DNA of 64,000 bases from Methanospirillum lacunae (GCF_003173355.1 NZ_QGMY01000002.1:868001-932000), one strand, 5' to 3'; shown: positions 18,765 to 27,874, counted from the first letter of the stretch. Notes: generated by a model from the letters alone, not told the origin. Program-made: numbers and translations.

Positions 18765-19586
18765 ATGAATAATCCATCATATTCAATTTCAACATTAAAT
18801 TCCTATAGCAGAGTGTTTGCACTGGAGATCCAGCAAACTGATCTTGTAATTCGGGGAAAAGAGAACAGGTCAGTAGAACTGGTCACCCCGTCAGGAGCAC
18901 ATATTGCAAAAATATACTGCTGTGGAGCCCTGACGGAGATAAATAAAAGTGGAAAGAACGGATGGATAATCAGAGTTGCTGACCCGACCGGGGTATTTGT
19001 TCTGTCAATCAAGGCAAGAACACCGGATTTAATCACTACATTGGATTCTCTATCTCCTCCAACATTTGTATCAGTTACTGCGACAATTGAAACCGACTCA
19101 ACTCCGGGAGAAGGTGGTTTCAGGTTGGTTCTTGAAACAATCCACCAGTCAGACCGGCAGGCCCGGGACCAATGGATCTTAAGGACGTCACGTATCACTC
19201 TGGACAGACTGAAACGGGTTGCTGATCTTCTTGCAGGAGGAAGCCCTAGTGATGAAGAACGAAAGTTCATAACAAGATATGGGACGAGCCTAAGACAACT
19301 CAAAGTTCTCTCTGGAATTGTTGAACGTGCTACAAGCCAGGTCAAAATCCAGGAGGAGGAGATTGAAGAAGCAGATCCCAATCCTTCAACTGAGAAGAAT
19401 ACCTGTGAAACCGTGCTGCAACTCATCAAACAACATTCAGGGCCAAGAGGAATATCAATACAGGAATTGACTGGCTTTGCACAAAAGGAGAAAATTTCCG
19501 AGTCACTTTTGCTTGATACTATCCGGGCCCTGATTACTGAGGATGAATTATACCAGCCATCTTCGGGTTTTATAAAAATTCTCTGA
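18765..19586 (+). CDS. OB-fold RPA-associated protein (COG3390 type)
   Basis: This 273-residue protein has an N-terminal OB-fold region (about 30-130) with the strand pattern 'AHIAKIYCCGALTEI...WIIRVADPTGVFVLSIK', as in single-stranded DNA-binding accessory proteins. A helical middle follows, then a C-terminal winged-helix-like segment ('ETVLQLIKQHSGPRGISIQEL' in part). This is the plan of archaeal COG3390 proteins, which partner replication protein A; in haloarchaea they are co-transcribed with RPA and a phosphoesterase. Here the phosphoesterase follows after 8 bases and an Lhr-type helicase after that, supporting a role in DNA repair or replication. No RPA large subunit is in the window. 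Confidence 0.7.
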   Translation: MNNPSYSISTLNSYSRVFALEIQQTDLVIRGKENRSVELVTPSGAHIAKIYCCGALTEINKSGKNGWIIRVADPTGVFVLSIKARTPDLITTLDSLSPPTFVSVTATIETDSTPGEGGFRLVLETIHQSDRQARDQWILRTSRITLDRLKRVADLLAGGSPSDEERKFITRYGTSLRQLKVLSGIVERATSQVKIQEEEIEEADPNPSTEKNTCETVLQLIKQHSGPRGISIQELTGFAQKEKISESLLLDTIRALITEDELYQPSSGFIKIL

Positions 19587-19594
19587 TGTAACTC

Positions 19595-20353
19595 ATGGAA
19601 ATTGAGTACTATCCATCCGGTCCAGCAATTCAGATAACAGGGGATCAGCGAATATTGATAGTAGCCGATCTACATATGGGCATTGAGTCTGATCTACTAC
19701 TTCACGGAGTACACCTGCAAAGCAGAGGTGCTGAACGGATTGATCGACTGAATGCTCTTGTAAAAGATATTGCTCCAGATATTATCCTGCTGCTTGGTGA
19801 TGTAAAACATCGGGTACCCGGGACCTCCTGGCAGGAGTTCCGTGAACTTCCATCACTCTTTTCTGATCTCCGAAAACACACAATAATTAAAGTAACTCCT
19901 GGAAATCACGATCCCGGAATTGAAGAATTTTTAAAGCCGGAAGAACTTCTTCCAAAAGAAGGTTCAATTCTTGATGGCATCGGGGTTATGCATGGACATA
20001 CGCGTCCTGATTCATCTCTTGCAGGCCACCTGATTGTGGCTGGTCATCACCATCCGGTTGTATCATTATCTGATGAAGTGGGCATTGCCCTTAGATCTCC
20101 ATGTTATGTCCTTGCTGAATTGCGCAACGAAGTATTTGAAAAACCACCATCCGAAGATCCTAAAACTCGTGTACTGATGGTACCTGCATTCAATGAATTC
20201 TCGGGGTACGGAATCGAGAAAACGTTCAGAAAACCATTCTCACCCATTTCACGAGCAGTGGTGATCGAGACTGCAGAGTGTCTTCTTGCTGATGGGACAT
20301 ATGGCGGTGACCTCTCTTCAATAATCAGGCATGAGCACACAGACTGTACTTGA
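19595..20353 (+). CDS. Calcineurin-like metallophosphoesterase (COG1407 type)
   Basis: This 252-residue protein carries the ordered metal-binding motifs of the calcineurin-like family: VADLHMG (D-x-H, about 26-30), LLGDVKH (GD, about 67), TPGNHDPG (GNHD, about 105), MHGHTRP (GH) and VAGHHHPV (GHxH, about 150). All ligands for a two-metal site are present. It belongs to the ICC-like COG1407 group, found beside RPA-associated genes in several euryarchaea. The substrate is unknown; a nuclease or phosphodiesterase role on nucleic acid is inferred from context. It lies 8 bases downstream of the OB-fold gene, and its last 23 bases overlap the helicase start, so the three genes are co-translated. 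Confidence 0.85.
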   Translation: MEIEYYPSGPAIQITGDQRILIVADLHMGIESDLLLHGVHLQSRGAERIDRLNALVKDIAPDIILLLGDVKHRVPGTSWQEFRELPSLFSDLRKHTIIKVTPGNHDPGIEEFLKPEELLPKEGSILDGIGVMHGHTRPDSSLAGHLIVAGHHHPVVSLSDEVGIALRSPCYVLAELRNEVFEKPPSEDPKTRVLMVPAFNEFSGYGIEKTFRKPFSPISRAVVIETAECLLADGTYGGDLSSIIRHEHTDCT

Positions 20354-23036
20354 TCCACGAGTCGTCGCATGTATAGCGGAGCGTGGATTTGATGAATTCT
20401 CTGAAGTCCAGCAACGTGCGATACCAAAGGTGCTAGCCCGAGAACATCTGCTCCTTATTGCCCCTACAGGAACTGGTAAGACAGAAAGTGCAATGATTCC
20501 AGTATTCAACCAGATGCTTTCAGCTGGTGCTGGTGGAGGGAAGGGATTTACCACACTCTATATTACGCCACTCAGATCTTTGAACCGGGACATTCTTCGC
20601 AGAATGGAATGGTGGTGCAGCAGGCTCGGATTCACGGTAGGTGTGAGGCATGGAGATACCACCCAGAGTGAACGAAGGAAACAGACTCTTTCGCCCCCTG
20701 ATCTTCTGGTGACAACACCTGAAACCCTTCAGGCTATCTACATGGGCAGGCGTCTTCGTGAGCATCTGAAACAGATACGATTTGTAATTCTTGACGAGAT
20801 TCACGATCTCGCAGGGACAAAACGGGGAGCCCAGATGAGTATAGCTCTAGAACGCCTCGTACCATACGCAGGAGAATTTCAGCGCATCGGTCTCTCAGCA
20901 ACGGTAGGAAATCCTGAAGAAGTAGCCCGGTTCATGACCGGCAGACGACCCTATACCATTGTTGAAGTTCCGGTCACAAAGCACCTCGCTATCACGGTAG
21001 AACTCACTGGTGAAAAGTTTGAGGATCAGGTAAAACTCATCAGAAAGCACATCAAAGAAGGTCCGCCAACACTTATTTTTGTCAATACACGTGCTACTGC
21101 TGAATCACTCGGGATGAACCTCCTCAAAGATGGCGGAATTGATGTGCATCACGGTTCTCTTTCACGAGACGTCAGGATAGAGGCTGAAGAACGTTTTAAG
21201 AATGGTGAAATCAGGGCACTCATCTGTACATCCTCAATGGAACTTGGAATCGATATCGGTCATGTTGATCATGTTATCCAGTTTGGTTCCCCCCGGGAGG
21301 TCAGCCGGCTGGTTCAGAGAGTCGGTAGGGCCGGACATCAGATTGGAAAGATATCCAGGGGCACCATCATTGCCAGTGGATTTGATGATCTTGCTGAGTC
21401 ACTGGTGATCACAAGACGGGCTCTTGCCGGACAAGTCGAAGAAGTGGTCCCGACATACCAGGCCGGTGATGCAATTGCAAACCAGATAGCGGCGATGGCT
21501 GTTGAGTATGGAGAGATTTCAACAGATGATATCACCTCAATTCTTTCTGGCTCATCCATCTCTCTTGATGCCGAATCAATAGTCCCGGCAATAATTTCAC
21601 AACTGGCAGAACATTACATCCTGAGACGGGATGGAACCAGGGTTATTACTACCGGCAGGGCTCGCAAGTACCTCTCCAATAATCTCTCGATGATCCCTGA
21701 TGAACGGAAATTCCCGATCTATGATATGGTCTCAAGACGTACAGTCGGATCCCTCGATGAATCATTCGTTGTTACCTATCTACATACAGGTGCTGTGTTC
21801 ATTGCCCGTGGTCATCTCTGGCGTGTTCTTGAGATGGAAGAAGGAAAGATCACTGTAGAACCCGCAAAAAGTGCAGAAGGGGAACTGCCATCTTGGGAAG
21901 GAGAGCAAATCCCAGTTCCCTTTGCGGTTGCACGTGAAGTTGGTGCTCTCAGACGAACCCGGCAATTTACCGATTACACATCAGATCAGGTAGTAACCAG
22001 ATACGCAGAAGCATATCTTGTTGCAGTAGAGAATAACCGGGGTATCATTCCGACTGACGAGATTATTACCCTGGAGCAAATCCCAGAAGGTGTTGTCATT
22101 AATCTTTGTGCCGGTCACCAGACTAATGAAGCATTCGGCAGGGTTATTTCAATCCTAATTTCAGCACGTTGGGGGACAACCGTTGGAATTGAACTCGATG
22201 CATACCGGATCCTCCTGAGACTCCCAAGAGAGGTAGTTGCAGGTGATGTGCTGGAGATTATACATGGATTGGATCCAGAACATCTTCGGGCAATTCTGGA
22301 AGTTGCACTCAAACGAACATCTCTCTTTAAATGGAAACTCGTTCAGATCGCAAAAAAATTTGGAGCGATTGATGCTGATGCTGATTATGAACGTCTGAGT
22401 ATGCACAGACTTGGGGAGCTCCTCTCAATGCCTGCAATCCAGGCTGAAACTTATCGTGAACTCTTCTCACGGTACATGGATGTAACTCACGCCACTGAGA
22501 TCGTAAATGGTATAAAAGAAGGATCCATCACAATGGTACTTGGTCTGCCGAGCATGATCGGGGCTTCGGGGATCTTCTCTCATCGCGATCAAATTCCACC
22601 ACCCACAGCTGATCAGGCTGTTATCGCCACAATAAAACACAGGCTGGCAAAACAGGAGGTGATTCTTGTCTGTATGAACTGTAGAAAATGGAAAGTCAGA
22701 ACCATTGTTGACCGGGTTTCTGATCACCCGGTTTGTGGGCATTGTAATGCCAGACTTATAGCTGCACTCAAACCATACGAAGAGGAACAGTACAGCATAG
22801 CAAATAAAAAGACCAAAAATACCCAGGAGAAGGAGATAGAACGTCGTCTTATCAAAAACGCAAATATTGTGCTTTCGAGCGGGAAAAAGGCAGTTCTTGT
22901 TCTTGCAGCAAAAGGGGTCGGCCCTGATACAGCGTCTCGGATTCTGGCAACATGGACAGATGGTGATTCACTGTATCGTGAAATTTTAAAAGCCGAACGT
23001 AACTTTATTAGAACTCACAGATTCTGGCAATCATAA
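20331..23036 (+). CDS. Lhr-type DEAD/DEAH-box helicase
   Basis: This 901-residue superfamily 2 helicase has the Q-motif region 'FSEVQQRAIP' and Walker A APTGTGKT (44-51). It also has DEIH (about 154-157), LSATVGNP (motif III), 'LIFVNTRATAESL' (IV) and VQRVGRAGH (motif VI). The Lhr-specific winged-helix and beta-sheet domains follow. A late pair, CMNC and CGHC (about 783-810), looks like a zinc site. Lhr proteins unwind DNA and RNA:DNA hybrids and act in repair and recombination. The length fits the archaeal Lhr core. Overlap with the upstream phosphoesterase shows it is the third gene of a DNA-maintenance operon. It converges on the TBP gene with 28 bases between the stops. Confidence 0.93.
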   Translation: MSTQTVLDPRVVACIAERGFDEFSEVQQRAIPKVLAREHLLLIAPTGTGKTESAMIPVFNQMLSAGAGGGKGFTTLYITPLRSLNRDILRRMEWWCSRLGFTVGVRHGDTTQSERRKQTLSPPDLLVTTPETLQAIYMGRRLREHLKQIRFVILDEIHDLAGTKRGAQMSIALERLVPYAGEFQRIGLSATVGNPEEVARFMTGRRPYTIVEVPVTKHLAITVELTGEKFEDQVKLIRKHIKEGPPTLIFVNTRATAESLGMNLLKDGGIDVHHGSLSRDVRIEAEERFKNGEIRALICTSSMELGIDIGHVDHVIQFGSPREVSRLVQRVGRAGHQIGKISRGTIIASGFDDLAESLVITRRALAGQVEEVVPTYQAGDAIANQIAAMAVEYGEISTDDITSILSGSSISLDAESIVPAIISQLAEHYILRRDGTRVITTGRARKYLSNNLSMIPDERKFPIYDMVSRRTVGSLDESFVVTYLHTGAVFIARGHLWRVLEMEEGKITVEPAKSAEGELPSWEGEQIPVPFAVAREVGALRRTRQFTDYTSDQVVTRYAEAYLVAVENNRGIIPTDEIITLEQIPEGVVINLCAGHQTNEAFGRVISILISARWGTTVGIELDAYRILLRLPREVVAGDVLEIIHGLDPEHLRAILEVALKRTSLFKWKLVQIAKKFGAIDADADYERLSMHRLGELLSMPAIQAETYRELFSRYMDVTHATEIVNGIKEGSITMVLGLPSMIGASGIFSHRDQIPPPTADQAVIATIKHRLAKQEVILVCMNCRKWKVRTIVDRVSDHPVCGHCNARLIAALKPYEEEQYSIANKKTKNTQEKEIERRLIKNANIVLSSGKKAVLVLAAKGVGPDTASRILATWTDGDSLYREILKAERNFIRTHRFWQS

Positions 23037-23064
23037 ATAAAGAGAATAGAACCCGGCTTGCCGG

Positions 23065-23643
23065 TCACATTATGCTGCCAAGCTTCTGTTCAAGGAAGGC
23101 AAGTCCACGCTTGATGTCTTCCATGTTTTTCCCTCCAGTCAGAATGATCTTTCCAGAAGAAAAGAGCAGTGCAACGATCTTCGGATCTGCAATACGATAA
23201 ACTAGACCCGGGAACTGCTCAGGTTCGTATTCGATATTTTCAAGGCTGAGGGTCATGACCACCTTGTTAAGATTGATCTTGTTGCCAATATCGTATGAAC
23301 AGACGATGTTGGTTACGGCCACTCGTGGTTCATCATAACAGGCGATACCTGCCTCTTTCATCTTTCCGATGATTAATTTAAGTCCGACTTCAAGTGAATT
23401 ATTATCTCTGATACCAGTCAGGACCACTTTTCCTGAAGAAAATATAAGTGAGGCAATCTTTGGGTTCTCCATCCGGTACACTGCCCCGGGGAAACGCTTT
23501 GTATTGAGTTCACAATTCTCGATATTATTGGAGATCACCTCAAGATCAATTGAATCAGCGATTGCCCCTGAAGCAACAATATTTTCGATCTTCAGGGATT
23601 CGTATTGTTTCTCTTCCATTGCAGATATGATGGGGTCTGACAT
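23065..23643 (-). CDS. tbp: TATA-box-binding protein
   Basis: This 192-residue protein consists of the two pseudo-repeats of the TBP saddle, about residues 14-98 and 104-188. Each contains 'P G.VYR...PK.A.L.FSSGK.VLTG', directly visible as FPGAVYRMENPKIASLIFSSG and FPGLVYRIADPKIVALLFSSG in the two halves. It recognises the TATA box and recruits TFB and RNA polymerase. It is full length, without the acidic tail seen in some archaea. It has its own promoter (TATA box at 23729-23740), giving a leader of about 65 bases. A genome may hold more than one TBP; only this copy is in view. Confidence 0.97.
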   Translation of the reverse strand: MSDPIISAMEEKQYESLKIENIVASGAIADSIDLEVISNNIENCELNTKRFPGAVYRMENPKIASLIFSSGKVVLTGIRDNNSLEVGLKLIIGKMKEAGIACYDEPRVAVTNIVCSYDIGNKINLNKVVMTLSLENIEYEPEQFPGLVYRIADPKIVALLFSSGKIILTGGKNMEDIKRGLAFLEQKLGSIM

Positions 23644-23728
23644 ATCATAATACTAATGGTGATTATCATCAAATGAAGCCCGTATTACTCGCCTTTCACA
23701 AAAAATGCAAACCTGGGATCTGGTGCGG

Positions 23729-23740
23729 ATATTTATATCG
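23729..23740 (-). promoter_or_regulatory. TATA box upstream of tbp
   Basis: Read on the minus strand, this is CGATATAAATAT, a near-consensus archaeal TATA box. Transcription would start near 23705-23712, about 65 bases before the TBP ATG. Because the motif is nearly symmetric it might also serve the divergent acyl-CoA synthetase gene, though CTTAAATA near 23791 is closer to that ATG. Confidence 0.5.
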
Positions 23741-23822
23741 ATTCATATACTCATGTCCCATGATCCTTGTGTACAACATCCTGATAGTATCTTAAATACT
23801 CTCCACTAACGTATGGGAAGGT

Positions 23823-25493
23823 ATGAAGCAGGAGATTGCACACCGGATGACCTCATATGAGGAAACGGTTCGTGATTTCAGGATTGATGTTCCTGAATTC
23901 TACAACTTCGGTTTTGATGTCATTGATCACTGGGCTGAAGTGGATCGTAACAAACTGGCAATGATATGGGTGAACCAGGAGGGCCAGGAAAAGAAGTATA
24001 CCTTTCGTGATCTCCGTAACCTCTCTGTTGAAGCCGCCAATATCCTGATCAAATACGGGGTCAAAAAGGGAGACCATGTGATGCTCATGCTCCATCGTGT
24101 CCCTGAATGGTGGATATTTGTCATCGCTCTTATCAAACTCGGTGCAGTTGTTTGTCCATCACCCACAATGCTTACCGCAAAGGATCTCCAGTATCGTGTT
24201 AATGCCGGCAAGTTCAGCATGCTGATCACCGACATGGAAAATTCTGATAAAGTTGAGAAGATCTGCAGGTTCTGTCCCTCTCTCAAACACAGGATGCTGA
24301 TTGACGGAGAACTTCCCAACTGGATTAGTTACCAGTACGAACTGCTATATCCGGCTCCGGTCTCCCGATCAGCTATAAGCATGCCATTTCAGCAGAAAAC
24401 TCATTCTTCTGACCCGATGCTAATATATTTTACATCAGGAACTACAGGAGAGCCAAAGATGGTGCTTCATAATCATGGCTATCCTCTGGGTCACATCGTT
24501 ACAGCACGTCTCTGGCAGGATCTCAACTCAAACGATCTCCACTTCACCTCATCAGATACCGGATGGGCAAAGTGTGCCTGGGGAAAAATTTTCGGTCAGT
24601 GGATAGAAGGTGCCTGCCTCTTTATCTATGATGCAAGGGGCAAGTTCAAAGCAACCGAACTGTTACCTCTGATTGAAAAATATGAGATAACAACCTTCTG
24701 CTGTCCGCCAACCATCTACCGGATGCTCATCATTGCTGATCTTGCGAAATATGATCTCAGATCCCTGAGGCACTGTGTGTCAGCAGGTGAGCCTTTGAAT
24801 CCTGAAGTCATTCGAATCTGGAAAGAAGAGACCGGACTGCCTATCTATGAGGGATATGGACAAAGCGAGACATGTGCATGTATAGCAACATTTCCCTGTA
24901 TATTGCACAAACCCGGGTCCATGGGTAAGCCATCTCCAGGATGGCAAATAGAACTTCATGATGATGACGGCAAACCAGTAGAACCTGGAGTTGAGGGAAG
25001 AATCGCAATTGGCCTTAATCCTCGTCCGGTTGGACTCGTGACAGAATACCTTGATAATCCTGACGCCAACGCGGAGTCATTTCAAAATGGGTTCTACTAC
25101 ACCGGTGACAAAGCATACATGGATGATGACGGGTATTACTGGTTTGTCGGGCGTAATGATGATGTTATCAAAAGTTCAGGGTATCGTATCGGCCCATTTG
25201 AAGTGGAAAGTGCACTCCAGGAACATCCTGCAGTACAGGAGTCGGCAGTAGTTGGATCTCCTGATCCGCTCAGGGGAATGCTGGTCAAGGCATTTATTGT
25301 CCTCAAACCTGGATATGAACCATCTGATCAGCTTACAAAAGATATCCAGAAGCATGTTAAGCGCGTGACGGCCCCATACAAATATCCCCGACTTATCGAA
25401 TTTATGGAAGAGTTACCCAAAACTCTGTCCGGAAAGATCAAGCGTGCAGAGCTTCGGGACAAAGAAATGAAGCGATATCAGGAGTCACAATAA
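23823..25493 (+). CDS. AMP-forming acyl-CoA synthetase (ACSM-like)
   Basis: This 556-residue enzyme of the adenylate-forming superfamily activates a carboxylic acid to acyl-AMP and then acyl-CoA. The AMP-binding motif YFTSGTTGEPK lies at about 202-212, 'YGQSET' at about 345, the hinge motif 'YYTGDKAYMDDDGYYWFVGR' in the C-domain, and the catalytic Lys in LSGKIKR near 536. Sequence style and length resemble medium-chain or aromatic acyl-CoA ligases more than acetyl-CoA synthetase proper, so the acid substrate is uncertain. GGAAGG sits directly before the ATG. A methanogen could use it for branched-chain, aryl or short fatty acid uptake. Confidence 0.9.
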   Translation: MKQEIAHRMTSYEETVRDFRIDVPEFYNFGFDVIDHWAEVDRNKLAMIWVNQEGQEKKYTFRDLRNLSVEAANILIKYGVKKGDHVMLMLHRVPEWWIFVIALIKLGAVVCPSPTMLTAKDLQYRVNAGKFSMLITDMENSDKVEKICRFCPSLKHRMLIDGELPNWISYQYELLYPAPVSRSAISMPFQQKTHSSDPMLIYFTSGTTGEPKMVLHNHGYPLGHIVTARLWQDLNSNDLHFTSSDTGWAKCAWGKIFGQWIEGACLFIYDARGKFKATELLPLIEKYEITTFCCPPTIYRMLIIADLAKYDLRSLRHCVSAGEPLNPEVIRIWKEETGLPIYEGYGQSETCACIATFPCILHKPGSMGKPSPGWQIELHDDDGKPVEPGVEGRIAIGLNPRPVGLVTEYLDNPDANAESFQNGFYYTGDKAYMDDDGYYWFVGRNDDVIKSSGYRIGPFEVESALQEHPAVQESAVVGSPDPLRGMLVKAFIVLKPGYEPSDQLTKDIQKHVKRVTAPYKYPRLIEFMEELPKTLSGKIKRAELRDKEMKRYQESQ

Positions 25494-25532
25494 ATCAGAC
25501 TCCAATTTTCATATCCATCATGTATTACAAAA

Positions 25533-25541
25533 GATATAATA
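25533..25541 (+). promoter_or_regulatory. TATA box for tRNA-Leu(CAG)
   Basis: GATATAATA is centred 30 bases before the first base of the mature tRNA, placing the transcript start near 25562, a few bases into the 5' trailer that RNase P would remove. Confidence 0.55.
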
Positions 25542-25566
25542 AAGGGAAGAGCACACCTGTAATGGC

Positions 25567-25651
25567 GCGAGGATCTCCGAGCCAGGTCAAAGGAGCTAGG
25601 TTCAGGGCCTAGTCGAGAAGTCGTTCGCCGGTTCAAATCCGGCTCCTCGCA
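25567..25651 (+). tRNA. tRNA-Leu (anticodon CAG)
   Basis: Acceptor arms GCGAGGA/TCCTCGC pair perfectly. The anticodon stem CTAGG/CCTAG encloses TTCAGGG, reading CAG. The T arm is GCCGG-TTCAAAT-CCGGC. A long variable arm marks a class II tRNA. The 3' CCA is not encoded and no intron is seen. T7 follows at 25658, a terminator. Confidence 0.97.
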
Positions 25652-25657
25652 TCGTCC

Positions 25658-25664
25658 TTTTTTT
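25658..25664 (+). terminator. T-run terminator after tRNA-Leu(CAG)
   Basis: Seven T residues lie 7 bases after the mature tRNA end, a standard archaeal terminator position. Confidence 0.55.
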
Positions 25665-25773
25665 ATTAATTTTTAATATAAACGATGTTTTTCCTAAATA
25701 CATTTAGAAAAAACTAACAACAATGCTGATCAACGAGAATCAAAGTAACACTTACAAAAAAGAGACAAAAAAA

Positions 25774-26076
25774 TTAGATATATTTGTTCCGCTTTAACCA
25801 GTCTCGCTGAGGTGGAGTATAGCGGTATGAGATATCGCATTTGTCGTCCTGGAAACTCCATGGAGTTATGATAACAATATCTCCTTCTCTAATCCAGGCT
25901 CGTTTCTTGATCTTTCCCTTGATCCTGCCCATGCGGGTAACCCCGTCAAAACACCGGATCCTGATGTGGTTTGCCCCCATCATCAATTCTGCAAGACCAA
26001 ACTGTTCTCGATTATTTTTTTTCGGCAATCGAACACGGATAGTCTCAACAGTCCCATCAGGGCGCTCATAATTCAT
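25774..26076 (-). CDS. Translation initiation factor aIF1A
   Basis: aIF1A binds the small ribosomal subunit A site and helps recruit initiator tRNA. The OB-fold core is clear: RVRLPKKNNREQFGLAELMMG, then 'HIRIRCFDGVTRMGRIKGKIKKRAWI' and 'GDIVIITPWSFQDDKCDISYRY' segments, with a basic tail. The frame is open to an ATG at 26175, but that codon lies inside the AT-rich TATATTAAAT that probably is the promoter, so I place the start at the ATG at 26076 (MNYERPDG). This gives 100 residues, the usual length. CAGGGAG precedes it closely. An N-terminal extension of 33 residues cannot be fully excluded. Confidence 0.9.
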   Translation of the reverse strand: MNYERPDGTVETIRVRLPKKNNREQFGLAELMMGANHIRIRCFDGVTRMGRIKGKIKKRAWIREGDIVIITPWSFQDDKCDISYRYTPPQRDWLKRNKYI

Positions 26077-26293
26077 GCTCCCTGAGTCGGGTGTATCACT
26101 TGTTCCAGGGGGGTTTTCTATAGGACTAATCCAACCAACTCCAGAATGATGATATATATCTGTGGCTATGTGCATTTAATATATCTGATTAGAATAATGG
26201 TTTTCACTATGATCAATCCCTGATTGTTCCTAAGATCAGAGAACTTATTGGATTTGAACAGAGATGATCATATACGTAGAATCAGAGGAAAAA

Positions 26294-27085
26294 ATGCATT
26301 CCCAATTCAGTTTTCAACAACTTATTCTGATAAGCCTGCTTTTTATCATGAGTATTATCACAACCTGCTCTGCAGTGGATGTCAATTCATCGGGTATGGT
26401 GAATACTGTTGCCAATAATACCCAGAACAATCCGTTGGGTTCACCCTACATTTCACTAGTGCCGGAATCAACAAGTGTTGAAGTTGGTGATTCAATCGTC
26501 CTGCACGGGGTGATCGACAAGGCAATTCTCGGATTGAACCCTGGCAATGCAATACTTATCATAAAAACACCACAAAAAAGCAAATTTAATGCATTTACAC
26601 AGGTACCAGTAAATAATAATGGCTCTTTCACATATTCTGTTCAGACTGATGTCACAGGTACCTGGACAGTATCAGTAAGGTACAGTGATGAGATCAGTGC
26701 ATTAACTGATATTACAGTCTCGCCTCGCGCTATCTCTCTCTCCACAATAAATACCCTGAATTCATATGGTGCACCGGTAAGTGTGGGGGAAGAAGTAAAT
26801 ATGTTTGGATTTTTACGAGATTCAAAAGGGAAAGGAATTCCGGAGCGACAGGTAAAATACATAGTAGCCATACCTCCGTATGGATGTGACTTCTGCTCAG
26901 AAGATGAAGACTCAGATTACCTGATCTGGGAGACCTATGGTACTGCTACTACTGATTCTTCTGGAAAATATTCTATCTCAATCACTCCACATGACCGAGG
27001 AGAGTATAAGGTCAAAACATATTTCGGCGGAGATGAGGGATATCAGAGTTCAACCAGTGACATCAGGCGTATAAGGGTTAACTGA
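26294..27085 (+). CDS. Secreted Ig-like-domain protein
   Basis: The start is taken at the ATG at 26294 because it directly precedes a signal peptide (MHSQFSFQQLILISLLFIM...CSA) and has GAGG upstream; an ATG at 26264 is in frame. The 263-residue product has two immunoglobulin-like domains. The first (about 45-150) holds 'STSVEVGDSIVLHGVIDKA' and 'GTWTVSVRY'; the second (about 155-260) has 'VSVGEEVNMFGFLRDSKGKGIPERQVK' style strands, a CDFC motif and 'GEYKVKTYFGGDEGYQSS'. These resemble bacterial Ig-like or carboxypeptidase-regulatory folds used on cell surfaces. There is no membrane anchor. A hairpin plus T-run terminator follows. Function unknown. Confidence 0.75.
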   Translation: MHSQFSFQQLILISLLFIMSIITTCSAVDVNSSGMVNTVANNTQNNPLGSPYISLVPESTSVEVGDSIVLHGVIDKAILGLNPGNAILIIKTPQKSKFNAFTQVPVNNNGSFTYSVQTDVTGTWTVSVRYSDEISALTDITVSPRAISLSTINTLNSYGAPVSVGEEVNMFGFLRDSKGKGIPERQVKYIVAIPPYGCDFCSEDEDSDYLIWETYGTATTDSSGKYSISITPHDRGEYKVKTYFGGDEGYQSSTSDIRRIRVN

Positions 27086-27090
27086 TTTTG

Positions 27091-27114
27091 GGATTTAAAA
27101 AAAATCCTTTTTTT
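27091..27114 (+). terminator. Hairpin plus T-run terminator
   Basis: GGATTT (27091-27096) and AAATCC (27102-27107) pair around a five-A loop and are followed at once by seven T. It sits 5 bases after the stop of the Ig-like protein gene and resembles a bacterial intrinsic terminator, with a weak stem. Confidence 0.5.
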
Positions 27115-27158
27115 AATCATGGCATAACCTCATATCTGCCTGATTCAAATCATCTGCT

Positions 27159-27779
27159 ATGAGGGTTCCTTCCAGGTTTTTGATATACCTTTCTTGTCTT
27201 GCGCTATACTTTTGTACCGCATTGATCGTTATCGAGACTGATAAAGGGGGAGAACCAATCTATACGATTCTTCGCATTGCCGGGCTATGGGGTTATATTT
27301 CATTATCCGGAGCAGTGATCATGAATCTCTTCAAACCTGATCTAAAAAGGATCTTGGGGAGACCATTTTTACAACTCCATCATCTGTTTGCAATATCCGG
27401 ATTGCTACTTGTTACTCTGCACCCGGTCCTTTTTATTATTCTTTCAGGAGATCCTTCGTCCATTATTCCAGTTCTCTCGTCACCATTTCTTTTCTTTGTA
27501 AATGGCGGAAGGGTAGCGATTATTATTGTCTATTTTGCTTTTCTGGCAGGGCTTTTCAGATTGAAGATTGGTACCAGATGGAAAGTTATTCATCGCCTTG
27601 TATATCCGGCCCTACTTTTAGCCATCATTCACGCAAACCTTATTGGATCTACATTCCAAAATCCAATAATCCGGATAATCTGTAACGGTCTTGCTGTTGC
27701 AATTATCATTACCAGCATACTCAAAATGTTCAAACACCATAAAAAACACAAGATGGAAGCAAACAGAAGAATATCATAG
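27159..27779 (+). CDS. Ferric-reductase-like haem membrane protein
   Basis: This 206-residue protein has about six membrane helices. Two central helices each carry paired His: LHHLFAISGLLLVTLH (His 13-14 apart) and H-RLVYPALLLAII-H (His 13 apart). That spacing on helices is the bis-haem ligand pattern of the ferric reductase-like transmembrane family, including MsrQ. It would bind one or two b-type haems and pass electrons across the membrane. No flavin or NAD domain is attached, as in MsrQ. No MsrP-like partner is adjacent. The tail is basic. The start is ATG at 27159, with no clear ribosome site. Confidence 0.7.
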   Translation: MRVPSRFLIYLSCLALYFCTALIVIETDKGGEPIYTILRIAGLWGYISLSGAVIMNLFKPDLKRILGRPFLQLHHLFAISGLLLVTLHPVLFIILSGDPSSIIPVLSSPFLFFVNGGRVAIIIVYFAFLAGLFRLKIGTRWKVIHRLVYPALLLAIIHANLIGSTFQNPIIRIICNGLAVAIIITSILKMFKHHKKHKMEANRRIS

Positions 27780-27874
27780 TAAATTATCCCAAAATTTTCC
27801 AAGTCCACTTTAAAATAGGCATTATCAAATAATAATTTCAGAATCGCTATACATCCTGACATCATATAATTAAC

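Noticed and set aside
18803-19429. A 208-residue frame on the minus strand
   Set aside because: It lies wholly opposite the OB-fold RPA-associated gene, which has family motifs, a start and operon context. The antisense frame has none.
26077-26175. A 33-residue N-terminal extension of aIF1A
   Set aside because: Its start codon lies in the likely TATA box, and the resulting extension has no counterpart in the family.
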